Shown: one piece after another, positions 22,858 to 33,567 of the stretch | Layout of the letters: each line of letters begins with the position of its first letter | Numbering within the stretch: position 1 is the stretch's first letter | Assembly: GCF_005239225.2 (NCBI RefSeq) | Contig: NC_133296.1 | Location: 9,362,001 to 9,426,000 of the forward strand | Length of the DNA: 64,000 bases | Source of the DNA: Populus alba | Lineage: Eukaryota; Streptophyta; Magnoliopsida; Malpighiales; Salicaceae | Direction of reading: 5' to 3' | Made by a program: the position numbers and the translations under genes | Notes under the pieces: generated by a model | What the model saw: only the letters and a program-made list of their open reading frames with translations | What the model was told of the DNA's origin: nothing | Databases searched by the model: none

Positions 22858-23868
22858 TGATACGATCCAACCAAGGTCAAATTCGGATTTTGACGTAAAA
22901 TGCGCAACTATCCAGTTTTACGGAAATAGTCATAATTCTCAATCCCACCGTTGGATCGGGCTGAAATTTTATGTGGAGGCTCCTGACATGTTTTCGTACC
23001 TTGGGTTAAAATATCATGTCAATCGGAGTTCGGCAAGGCATCCAAACACGGGTCAACAGAGGCTGTACGGGTTTTGTTATTTACTTCCTTTTTGACTTGT
23101 GGACTTCCTATTTGGCTAGGATTCTTTTCCTAAAAGGATGCGGCAGCTTATTTTGGGAATCTCCTAATTCTACAAAGATCTTTAATGGGCTTGCAACATA
23201 ATTTTCAAGTGTGGCAAGGATTCATAAATGTTTCAGAATCCTTTTCTTGCAAGGATTCCTTATTCATCCTAGCTAGAAAAAGGAAAGAAGATTTCAGAAC
23301 TAATTCTACCTTCAGATTTGATTCTCCTAGCTTATATAGGACTTCTAAAGGGCTACAAATCTGATCCTATCATATTTAGGATATTAAATTCGGATTTTTT
23401 TATTTTAATGTTATTTTCTTCTTAGTTTAGGGTATATTTATATTATTTGGGTTTAATTGTAAGTGGGCATCATATAAGTCCACATAAGGGGTCCATTAGG
23501 GTTTATTTTAGTTTGCAGTCACTATAAATAAGGGCATAACCAGACATGTAAGAAGACAATTCATATTAATAAAACTTCTTGTTTGCCGCACTTTGTGTGT
23601 GTGTTGGTGAGATAATCTCCCTTCCATGGTTCTCTAAAGAACTGAAAACGACTTATCGAAGAACAACTGTCTTCGTTGCGCCATCCTTATACTTCTCGTT
23701 CGCGAATCAATATTCGTTGGGTGGGGGTTTACGTTTCCAATAGTGCTGGTGCCTAGGTACAAGTTATCTTTGTGTCACACTCCTATCAAACCTGATTTAC
23801 TTGGCTTTCCGGGAATTGGTGTCTTTGTGTGTGGGTTGCGTGACCACGTGATCACGAGGTTCGCATCA
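22858..23868 (+). repeat. Solo LTR, 1,011 bp, TSD TGACC
   Basis: TGATACGATCC...GGTTCGCATCA, flanked by TGACC at 22853-22857 and 23869-23873, inside the LTR of element D. It carries a TATA-like 'cactataaataagg' near 23521 followed by the transcribed part. It has the same length as the copy at 27116-28126 and differs from it by few substitutions. Solo LTRs arise by recombination between the two LTRs of a full element. Confidence 0.9.
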
Positions 23869-24498
23869 TGACCACATCTTGACTTGGTGAAAATCCTTAT
23901 CTTCTTGTCTGAATAAAACGTCATTGCTAACATCAGAACTGGAACCATATGAAATCATGAAAGTTCTAGGAAATTATCTTAGCTTTCCAGGAAGAAAAAA
24001 TGAGGTCATTTGGACTTCTAAAACTCAAGATATGGGCTGAACACTGAACAGTGTCTGGGCTGCAGGACAGATTTGGACTTCTCCGTTGTTGCTATGTTTT
24101 GGACTTGAAAACGGCCTTGTTAGATCCTGGCCTCCACATGAAAGTTGTAGGCCTATGTCTTACCAAATCTGTGTAAAAGTTTGAGGTTATTTGGACATCT
24201 AGAACTCGAGATATGACCCAATTACCGAACAGTGCTCTAGTTTGGACTACACCAACATCTCTTTTCTAAGCTTTACCCTCTCTTTATCTTCACAAATTTC
24301 AGTAGTTGAATTCATCAATCAATCCTTTGATTTATGTGATATGCCTGCATTTAAAATGAACATTTACCATATATTAAGGTATCTTATAGTATTAGACTTG
24401 TTATTATAAAACATGCTTTAGTTAAGGAGTTATTGATACTTCAAGTGCAAAATATTGATATAAACCTTTAATAAACATGCACTTTTAAGTACTAATCA

Positions 24499-25750
24499 CA
24501 CCCCCCAACCAGCTTTTTACTAGTCCCTAGTAATCAAAGCGTTAAAATAGAAAAACAATTTGCAAGTTCCATAAAGCAAGGCATTAATCATTCAACTTCC
24601 ATTAATCTATCCAAATAAACAAACTCTCATTAAATTTATATTCCTACTTCATACTTCTTAAACAAGATATTAATAAACCTTCTTTTTATGTGCTCAATGT
24701 ATGAAAACATAGATGATGGGGCTTTTGTTGGAAGAAAACAATATTATGTTCGAATGTTTAAGGTTAACTTCCTTGGGTTGGGATTATTATTATTATATAT
24801 TTTTTCTTTTTTTTTTTATTTGTATACACATACAACTTAAAACACAATGTATCTTTAACCCATGTAACGAGTTTTAGACTAATGACTCCCAGACAAGTTG
24901 GTCTTAGGGCATTAGGTGTTGAGACTCCCCTACGAGCTTAGCAACTCGGGTTGCAGATACTGATACGTAGATAGTGCAATGTTTGATTCCCTTAAGCTTT
25001 TCTCCTTAACCCATGTAACAAGCTTTGGGCCAATAGCTCCCAAGTCAGTTGACTTTAGGGTATTAGGTGTTAAAACACCCCTTCGGGCTTAATTGCTTAG
25101 TTTAGGGAGGCTACAAAACCAAACTTATCTACGTTTTTATTATCATCAATATTATCATCATTTTTTTTTTTACAAATTATATACTATCCCTTTCCCTTAG
25201 TTGTTACCTTCAACAAAAGAACATAATTAATATAATAATCCAATGTGCAACCCACAATCATATGTTAAAGTGTGTGTGTGAAAATGAAGGTTTAAGAATA
25301 CTTGTTAAATGAGTATATGAGCAGAATCAAGTGATAACAATGCGAGAGTTTGTAAACCTAAATATTTCAAGAAGTATTATGATAGACCTTAGTAATGATA
25401 CTTACTAAGATGCGTCTCTAGAGTCAATAAAATTTCCTCCTTACTCTGCCATCCTAATAAGGTTACTTACTATGATGCGTTTCAAGAGTTAATAAAACTA
25501 ACTCCATACTCTGCTATCCTAATAACAATTTTGTCAAATGGTTTTAATAATAGCAAAAACAGTTAGCAAGTTAGTTTTTTTTTTTTAACTACTACCCTCT
25601 CCCCCCCAACCAAAATGAGACATTGTCCTTAATGTCCTAAGGTAGAAAGATAGAGTATAGAAGACATCACCTGAAACACACTTAAACAAATATAAGAAAT
25701 AACAAAAAATATATATATATGTTATTAATAAAACCACAAGACACAATGTT
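24499..25750 (-). other. Polypurine tract and 3' region of element D with two-hairpin module
   Basis: CACCCCCCAACCAGC at 24499-24513 is the purine tract on the minus strand. The duplicated hairpin module described for element B lies at about 24885-25085: stem blocks at 24891-24904 (one mismatch against B), 25042-25055 and 25066-25080 are kept, while the one at 24914-24927 is damaged (ACTCC instead of ACACC). No open frame of note. Confidence 0.65.
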
Positions 25751-26391
25751 TCACAAATGAACGCTCAAATCTAATCTAAGCTTTTTATGGCTTTCCTTAG
25801 TTGACTCATGTAGGGATCAATGACAGGGACGAAAGATTGTAGTTAGTGAATCAATTGTTCAACAGTAGCAGTAGAGATTATGATTTATCGTGTCGAATAT
25901 GTTAGAAATTCTTGTTCCACAGCTTGATCAAAGAAAGACAGCAACTTATCATAAAAACCATTAACATTTAACAAACCTATAGGTTTATGATGAATGTGCA
26001 GTTGGGCCTAAGATGAAATATGAAAGATCTCTTCCAATGTGCCCAGGCCACCTGGTAAGGCAATGAAGGCATCAGCATGGTTAAACATGGTATTCAGTCG
26101 ATCAGACATTGTGGAGACCTGTAGTTCCTCTCCAATTGTTTTTCCAATGATGTCCCCATTTGCTAAAGCTTTGGGGACAACCCCCAAAACTTGACTGCCT
26201 CCTAAAAATGCAGCCATTGACACACCTCCCATTAACCCAAGGTTGCCTCCCCCATACATTAAATGAATCTTTCTCTCAACTAGTACCCGACCAAGATGAT
26301 TTGTTGATTCTAAAAACTCTTTTTCTTTCCCAGGACTGGATCCACCGAAAACACAAATATTTCTTATGTGATGACTTGAGGAACCTGCCAT
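25751..26391 (-). pseudogene. LOG-like gene of element D, nonsense codon and small deletion
   Basis: Minus strand from ATG 26391. The first 127 residues follow the family (CVFGGSSPGKEKEF, YGGGNLGLMGG, MSDRLNTMF, LPGGLGTLEEIFH). A TAG then replaces the Trp codon of SSWAQLH (26010-26008). Further on, about 13 bases are missing near 25805 relative to element C, breaking the frame again. The Arg aligned with the catalytic Arg of LOG enzymes (in MSDRL) and the Glu of PGGxGTxxE are both present upstream of the stop. Not functional as it stands. Confidence 0.85.
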
Positions 26392-26629
26392 TTCTACACA
26401 CTTCTATATTTGATGAATGTATTGGTTGAGTAGAAATGAAGGGAAGGAAGAGAAGAATTTATAGATGAGAAATTGAAAATGCAATCATACCACCTATATG
26501 TAGGACAACTGTTGTCTCACACTCTCTCTCTTTATTTATTTATTTTGACAAAGCATGTATGTACAGGTAGTTGTGATTGTGGCTCACATCTTCCCTTTGT
26601 TTTATGTCCAAGAACGGCTTAAACGCCCT

Positions 26630-28193
26630 CTATGGGTCGGGGATAGGCTTCCCATCCAGTTTTCTTAAAAACTGGCAAACAGGGTCTTTTTAGTCAGATT
26701 CCCAAGACTAAGTCGATCATGTTCTTTATGGAATTGTGGCCATAAATCATGAATTACATGATGCACATCTCCACTAGGATGCGTCTCAAGGGTCAACAAA
26801 AGATTATCTAAAGACCCCTTACTCAGGCCATCCTTAATGAATTGTATCTTATCTTCACGGTTTACAGATATCATTTCTAAAGAACGACATGTTGCATTGC
26901 AAGTCTATCTGGCACATCTGTGACAGACTTTCAGTCGTTTTGCACGACGTTACTTTGCAAAAGTGCTTTTACCTGTTCCAGGCATGTGTGAAATGAAAGA
27001 ATTGGAGGACTCACCTGATAATCGGACCTTTGCTTCAATTAGGCAGCAAATATCTTCAGGAATTCCATGATTCATTAACAACCTCAATCTTGCACACCTA
27101 GCACGGTAAATTTTATGATACGATCCAGCCAAGGTCAAATTCGGATTTTGACGTAAAATGCGCAACTATCCAGTTTTACGGAAATAGTCATAATTCTCAA
27201 TCCCACCGTTGGATCGGGTTGAAATTTTACGTGGAGGCTCCTGACATGTTTTCGTACCTTGGGTTTAAATATCATGTCAATTAGAGTTCGGCAAGGCATC
27301 CAAACACGGGTCAACAGAGGCTGTACGGGTTTTGTTATTTACTTCCTTTTGACTTGTGGACTTCCTATTTGGCTGGGATTCTTTTCCTAAAAGGATGCGG
27401 CAGCTTATTTTGGGAATCTCCTAATTCTACAAAGATCTTTAATGGGCTGCAACATAGTTTCCAAGTGTGGCAAGGATTCATAAATGTTTCAGAATCCTTT
27501 TCTCGCAAGGATTCCTTATTCATCCTAGCTACAAAAAGGAAAGAAGATTTCAGAACTAATTCTACCTTCAGATTTGATTCTCCTAGCTTATATAGGACTT
27601 CTAAAGGGCTACAAATCTGATCCTATCATATTTAGGATATTAAATTCGGATTTTTTTATTTTAATGTTATTTTCTTCTTAGTTTAGGGTATATTTATATT
27701 ATTTGGGTTTAATTGTAAGTGGGCATCATATAAGTCCACATAAGGGGTCCATTAGGGTTTATTTTAGTTTGCAGTCACTATAAATAAGGGCATAACCAGA
27801 CATGTAAGAAGACAATTCATATTAATAAAACTTCTTGTTTGCCGCACTTTGTGTGTGTGTGTTGGTGAGATAATCTCCCTTCCATGGTTCTCTAAAGAAC
27901 TGGAAACGACTTATCGAAGAACAACTGTCTTCGTGGCGTCATCCTTATACTTCTCGTTCGCGAATCAATATTCGTTGGGTGGGGGTCTCCGTTTCCAATA
28001 GTGCTGGTGCCTAGGTACAAGTTATCTTTGTGTCACACTCCTATCAAACCTGATTTACTTGGCTTTCCAGGAATCGGTGTCTTTGCGTGAGGGTTGCATG
28101 ACCACGTGATCACGAGGTTCGCATCATTTTATTAATCGCATTTGGAGGCAAAGCGGGAAAATACCTTTTAAACTTTTCAAGAGTGGTGTCCAT
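26630..28193 (-). pseudogene. ORF2 of element D, split by a solo LTR
   Basis: Minus strand from ATG 28193 to TAG 26632-26630. The first ~20 codons lie at 28132-28193, then comes the 1,011-bp solo LTR (27116-28126), then the rest. A one-base loss in a T run near 26690 and other indels break the frame further. It matches ORF2 of element B throughout. Confidence 0.8.
27116..28126 (+). repeat. Solo LTR, 1,011 bp, TSD TTTTA
   Basis: TGATACGATCC...GGTTCGCATCA, flanked by TTTTA at 27111-27115 and 28127-28131, inside ORF2 of element D. The empty site can be read directly from element C, where 'ggtaaattttattaatcgc' is uninterrupted (about 60046-60064). Confidence 0.95.
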
Positions 28194-29247
28194 TTTCAAA
28201 GAAGAATTGGGGAAAGATTCAAAGAAGGGAGAAAGAGCAGAGAATTGTACAAATATATACAGGTATCAGTTATTTGGGAAATTGAAAGAATCGACTTAAG
28301 TCACGGAGTACTGTTATCCACCATTTGACTGGGGTGAGAGAGAGACTAGCAAAACAATAGATACACCAAAACAAAACACAAAACAATGTGAGATAAAGAA
28401 TCAATCTTTATATACAGGATCACTCAATTCAATAGAGTCATTTTCAACCAAAAAATTGTCAAAATAAACTTTCAAACGATGCCCATTTACCTTGAAAACA
28501 TTGCCATTATTTGGATTCTCAATATCACAAGCCCCATATGGATACACATGTTTCACAATAAAAGGACCGCTCCATCTTGATCTTAGTTTTCCAGGAAATA
28601 AATGGAGTCGAGAATTATAAAGCAAGACTTTTTAACCAACATTGAATATTTTTCTCAGTATTTTCTTGTCATGAAACTCTTTGATTCTTGCTTTATGAAT
28701 TCTTGAATTGTCATATGCATCATTTCTTATTTCCTCAAGCTCATTTATTTGCAATTTTCACAGCTGACTAGCATCATCAAGGTTTGAATTGAAAGCTTTA
28801 ATAGCCCAATAAGCTTTATGTTCAATTTCCACAGGCAAGTGACAAGGTTTTCCATAGACTAGTCTATAAGGTGACATACCTAATGATGTTTTATAAGCAG
28901 TTCGATAAGCCCAAAGTGCATCATTAAGTCTTAAAGACCAGTCTTTCCTATTAGGGTTCACTGTTTTTTCCAAGATTTGTTTGATCTCCCTATTAGCAAG
29001 CTCTACTTGTCCACTTGTTTGAGGGTAATAAGGGGTGGCAATTTTGTGTGTGATTCCATTTTTCTTCATTAAAGAATCAAATGGCTTGTTGCAGAAATGT
29101 GTTCCATTATCACTTATCATGGCTCGAGGGATTCCATTATCATTCAAAAACTTTCTCACTGTTTTGTGATCATTGTTTCGACTTGGAATTGCCTCTATCC
29201 ATTTTGAAACATAATCTACTACGACTAATATGTACACGAAACCAAAT

Positions 29248-31229
29248 TGACGCAAACCTCATGATCACGCAACCCATAATCAAGATTGAGATTTGATCAT
29301 GGAAAGCCGAAATAGGTCTGATATGAGTGTGACACAATGGTGATACGGTTCAGCCCTGTGATACGATCCAAGTAAGGTCAGATTCGGATTTTGGCGTCAA
29401 AAGCGCAACAGTCCAGGTCAATCGGAGTTCGGGAAGGCACCCCAATACTGGTCAACAGAGGTTGTACGGATTTTGTTATTTACTTCCATTTGACTTGTGG
29501 ACTTCTTATTTGATTAGGATTCTTATCCTCCAAGGATGTGAGAGCTGGTTTTGGGAATTTCCTAGTTCCACAAGGATCTTTAATGAGTTGCAATATAATC
29601 TCCTAGTGTGGCAAGGATTCATTAATGTTTCAGAATCCTTTTCTTATAAGGATTCCTTATTCATCCTAGCTACACAAGGAAAGAAGGGCTGGTGGTATTT
29701 AATGACAAGTTACTTATTTTTATTATTTTCTTTCATGTTTGGGCTTAATTAATAGTTTGTTTTCAGCTAGGATCCAAGGCTTGTTTGGATCAGGTTATGG
29801 GCTTTTTAGTTTAGGGTTTTGGGCCAGTTTTGAGTGGACCTCATATAAGTCCACATAAGAGGTCCATTAGGGTTAATTTTTCAAGAACTATTTAAACTCA
29901 TGCAAGCCACAATTTCGGCAGCTTTGATGATTATTACTCTGAATTTTTTAGTTTTAACGTGTGGGAGTGATTCTTGCATTCTTCAGTTCTTGAACGAACT
30001 GAATCTGACTTATCGAAGATTAACTGGCTTCGTGGCGTCATTCTACTCATTCCAATAGTGTTGGTGCCTTGGGGCAGGTTCCCATTTTGTCGCACTCATA
30101 TCATACCTATTTCGGCTTTCCGGGATCAGATCTCAATCTTGATTGTGGGTTGCGTGATCACGAGGTTCGCATCAGTTGGTATCAAATGATTCTTGCATTC
30201 TTCAGTTCTTGAACGAACTGAATCTGACTTATCGAAGATTAACTGGCTTCGTGGCGTCATTCTACTTATTCCAATAGTGTTGGCCTTGGGGCAGGTTCCC
30301 ATTGTGTCGCACTCATATCAGACCTATTTCAGCTTTCCGGGATCAGATCTCAATCTTGATTGTGGGTTGCGTGACCACGTGATCACGAGGTTCGCATCAA
30401 ATGGAAACCTACCTCAAGGCACCAACACTATTGCAATGAGTAGAATAACGCCACGAAGCCAGTTAATCTTCGATAAGTTAGATTCAGTTCGTTCAAGAAC
30501 TGAAGACTGCAAGAATCACTCTCACACGTTAAAACTGAAAAATTCAGAATAATAATCATCAAAGCTGCTGAAATTTTGGCTTACATGAGTTTAAATAGTT
30601 CTTGAAAAAATAACCTTAATGGACCCCTTATGTGGACTTATATGAGGTCCACTCAAAAGTGGCCCAAAACCCTAAACTAAAAAGCCTATAACCTGATCCA
30701 AACAAGCCTTGGACCCTAGCTCAAAACAAAGTTTTAATTAAGCCTAAACATGAAAGAAAATAATAAAAATAATTAATCTATCATTAAATACCACCAGCCC
30801 TTCTTTCCTTGTGTAGCTAGGATGAATAAGGAATCCTTATAAGAAAAGGATTTCAAAACATTAATGAATCATTGCCACACTTGTAGATTATATTGCAGCT
30901 CATTAAAGATCCTTGTGGAACTAGAAAATTCCCAAAACGAGCTGCCACATCCTTATAGGAAAAGAATCCTAACCAAATAGCAAGTCCATAAGTCAAATGG
31001 AAGTAAATAACAAAATCCATACAGCCTCCGTTGACCAGTATTGCAGTTCCTTCCCGAACTCCGATTGACCTCAATTTTTAACCCAAGGTAGTAAGATATA
31101 TCTGGAGAGTCCACATAAAATATTAGCTCAATCCAACGACTGTTGCCGTAAACCTGGACTGTTGCACTTTTTACGCCACAATCCGAATCTGGCATTACTT
31201 AGGTCGTATCACAGGGCTGAACCGTATCA
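29248..31229 (-). repeat. Met-family solo LTR with TSD CAAAT, itself interrupted
   Basis: It begins TGACGCAAACCTCATG and ends CGTATCA, flanked by CAAAT at 29243-29247 and 31230-31234. Without the insertion at 29341-30399 and its duplication it is about 918 bp, matching the F and E LTRs. The uninterrupted integrase of element B gives the empty site ('accaaatgatgg' on the minus strand). Confidence 0.9.
29341..30399 (+). mobile_element. Met-family remnant LTR-primer site-partial LTR, TSD AATGG
   Basis: A full LTR (29341-30174, 834 bp) is followed by GTTGGTATCA, the start of the tRNA-Met primer site (30175-30184), and then directly by the last ~215 bp of a second LTR (30186-30399). AATGG flanks the whole at 29336-29340 and 30400-30404. 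An almost complete internal deletion from the primer site into the 3' LTR explains it. It sits inside another LTR of the same family in the opposite direction. Confidence 0.85.
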
Positions 31230-31548
31230 CAAATAATGGAGGAAATGGACCCATGAAATCTATACCCCAACAGTCAAAGATCTCAATGATAAGAATAGGA
31301 TTTAAAGGCATCATATGACGTTTTCAAATAGATCCCAATTTTTGACAATTTTCACAAGTCTTGCAGAATGCATGTGAGTCCTTGAACATGGTGGGCCAGT
31401 AAAATCCACTTTGTAAGATTTTGGCAGTTGTTTTTTTCGAGGAGAAATGACCCCCACATGCCTCAGAATGACAAAATTTAATGACACTACTTACCTCATT
31501 GTTAGGAATGCATCTTCAAAATATTTGATCAGAACAATATTTTGATGC

Positions 31549-31596
31549 AGGTTCGGAGACCTATTCTGTATTTTAGTGAGAAGTTAAGTGGAGCGA
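31549..31596. other. Unassigned 48-bp segment between elements D and A
   Basis: The similarity of D to integrase ends at about 31548 and the LTR of A begins at 31597. The bases between (containing 'ggttcggagacc') match nothing else in the window. They may be a trace of older target DNA or filler from a rearrangement. Confidence 0.35.
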
Positions 31597-33340
31597 TGAT
31601 TAGTACTTAAAAGTGCATGTTTATCAAGATTTTATATCATCATTTTGCACTTGAAGTATCAATAACTCATTAACTAAAGCATGTTTTATAATAACAAGTT
31701 TGATACTATAAGATACCTTAATTTATGGTAAATGCTCATCTTAAATGCAGGCCTATCACATAAAAAAAAGGATTGATTGATGAGTTTAAGTATTGAAAGT
31801 GAAAGGACAAAGAGATGGCCAAACTTAGAAAAGAGATGCCGGTGCAGTCCAAACCGGAACATTGCTCGGTAAATGGATCATATCTGAAGCTCTAGATCTC
31901 GGATTTAGGTCCATTTTATATGGATGGAAAGGTAAGACAAAGGCCTACAACTTTCATGGGAGCCCAAGATTTAAAAAGGCCGTTTTGAAGTCCAAACTGA
32001 AGGAACAACGAAGAAGTCCGAAGCTGTCCTGCAGCCCAAACACTATTTAGTGTTCAGCCCATATCTCGAGTTCTAGAAGTCCAAATGACCTCATCTTTTT
32101 TTTGTTGGAAAGCTGATACAATTTCCTAGAACATTCCTGAGGATTCTGGGCAAATTATGATGTTATCAATGACGTCTTGTTCAGACAAGAAGATAAGGAT
32201 TGTCACCAAGTCAAGATGTGGCCACCCATTCATCAATTAATTAACAAATCAATAGTTTTAAATTTTGGCCTATAAAAGGAGGCACTTACCATGTATTGAG
32301 GCATCTTGACTTCCAGATCAAGATCATGCTCTTGCTTTCTCTCTTTGTATTGCTTATGTTTTGCTTTCATTAATATCAAGTTTATGCACTTCATTTCCTT
32401 TCCTTTACTTAGTTAACTTCTTTCTCATTTATGTTCTTATCTTGTTCATTTATGTTTTTTTCTTTCATTATGTTTAGCTAAGTTAATTATGTCAAGGTGA
32501 AAAGGGTACACTAATGGTGTAAGAATAAGTATAATATAAACTTAACATGGACCTTAACGTTGGATACTAACATGTTTTATATTTGTTATCTTGTTCTCTT
32601 TTAATACTTTGCTTGTTGAATGGTTAATCTAGATTTATGTTGTATAACACTTGGTACAACAAATACTTGGCACTTTCATAGCCCATACTGTATGGTATAA
32701 CCCACACCTGAGCTATGAAAGGAACTTGATTTGTTGTTAACATAAGTTATAATCATGAATGCCTGCCAACATTTACAAGTATTAGCTTTATTCGAATAAG
32801 ATAACTAATGTAATCATGTTAACAATTTATAATCTGATTGGAACCTCCTTTATGTGTGGTTTTCAATTGAGTAATAAGAGTTTATACTATACTTGTTTGA
32901 AGTACCATTAGTGGATCCTCTAACCTTGACATTTATTTTTATCGTTGTTTAATCCTTACATTAATCTTTCAACTCAAAGTTCTCATTAATTTCTTCCTTC
33001 TCTTCTTTATTATTATTGTTGTTGTTGTTGTTGTTATGATTATTATTATTATTATTATTATTTGTTCATAAACTCAGTATATAGGCTGGAAACCTGTGAC
33101 CCGATCTTTTAGATCATTCTCAGGTATAACAACGCCACGTACTGAGTATTATTATTTTTATTATTATTACTATTACTAGTACTACTTTTGTTATTATTAT
33201 CATTATTATTGTTATTGTTGCGTTGTTATTTATAATTTATACAATTAACCTATCTGTGGTTCGACCCCGGTCTTGCCGGGTTATTTATTACTTCGACACT
33301 CCTGCACTTGGGAGAAGACATCAAGCTTTTGGTCGTGTCA
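31597..33340 (+). repeat. 5' LTR of element A (1,744 bp)
   Basis: TGATTAGTACTTAAAAGTGC...GGTCGTGTCA. It ends six bases before the tRNA-Asp primer site. Triplet ATT/GTT runs at about 33005-33062 and 33150-33215. The 3' end has GGTTCGACCCC followed by CCCGG-TCTTG-CCGGG able to pair. Confidence 0.9.
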
Positions 33341-33346
33341 AGTTTT

Positions 33347-33364
33347 TGGCGCCGTTGCTGGGGA
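33347..33364 (+). promoter_or_regulatory. Primer-binding site of element A, tRNA-Asp type
   Basis: TGGCGCCGTTGCTGGGGA, one change from the family sequence. It is complementary to the 3' end of plant tRNA-Asp. Confidence 0.9.
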
Positions 33365-33567
33365 GGTAAATTCTTGTATAAATTATAATATTTAATTTAT
33401 TTTCTCTCTTCACTTTTCATTTTATCTAACTTTTGTTTTGTTTTCTTTTGTTTCTTTTTCTTCTCTTTTCTTTTCTTCCTTTTATTCTCTTCTTACACGG
33501 CATGAGAGTTTGGTCACGTACATTAAGTGGTCGACTTTGTAGGGTATCCTCATCATTTTCAGAAAAT

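Larger units (their letters stand above)
20068..24498 (-). repeat. 3' LTR of element D, about 1.8 kb without its two insertions
   Basis: It starts TAATATGACCAAAAGCTTGATG (the TGACACGACC end mutated) and ends TTAAGTACTAATCA at 24498. Removing 20655-22267 and 22858-23868 with their duplications leaves about 1.80 kb, the family length. AAT triplet runs at about 20450-20530 correspond to the ATT runs of the plus-strand copies. Confidence 0.8.
20068..31548 (-). mobile_element. Asp-LOG element D, 5' half missing, with four nested LTR insertions
   Basis: On the minus strand: integrase (about 31548-28398, interrupted), ORF2 (28193-26630, interrupted), LOG (26391-25751), 3' region with hairpins (25750-24499) and 3' LTR (24498-20068, interrupted twice). 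The 5' LTR, primer site, gag, protease, RT and RNase H are absent; similarity stops at about 31548 in the integrase zinc-binding part. Insertions inside it: 20655-22267, 22858-23868, 27116-28126 and 29248-31229 (the last with its own insertion). Confidence 0.8.
28398..31548 (-). pseudogene. Integrase of element D, interrupted by a solo LTR
   Basis: Minus strand: the zinc-binding part lies at 31235-31548; the core (29255-28758) reads [30 protein letters not shown] and [12 protein letters not shown]; the C-terminal part (28625-28401) reads [19 protein letters not shown]. Here the second catalytic Asp (ISDNG) is intact, unlike in element B. Stops and frameshifts separate the pieces, and the LTR at 29248-31229 splits the core from the zinc-binding part. 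The spacer between it and ORF2 keeps the mini-ORF described for B, reading MVDNSTP. Confidence 0.85.

Noticed and set aside
33290..33360. tRNA gene suggested by GGTTCGACCCC and the tRNA-Asp-like bases
   Set aside because: No acceptor stem, D arm or anticodon arm; it is an LTR end followed by a primer-binding site.
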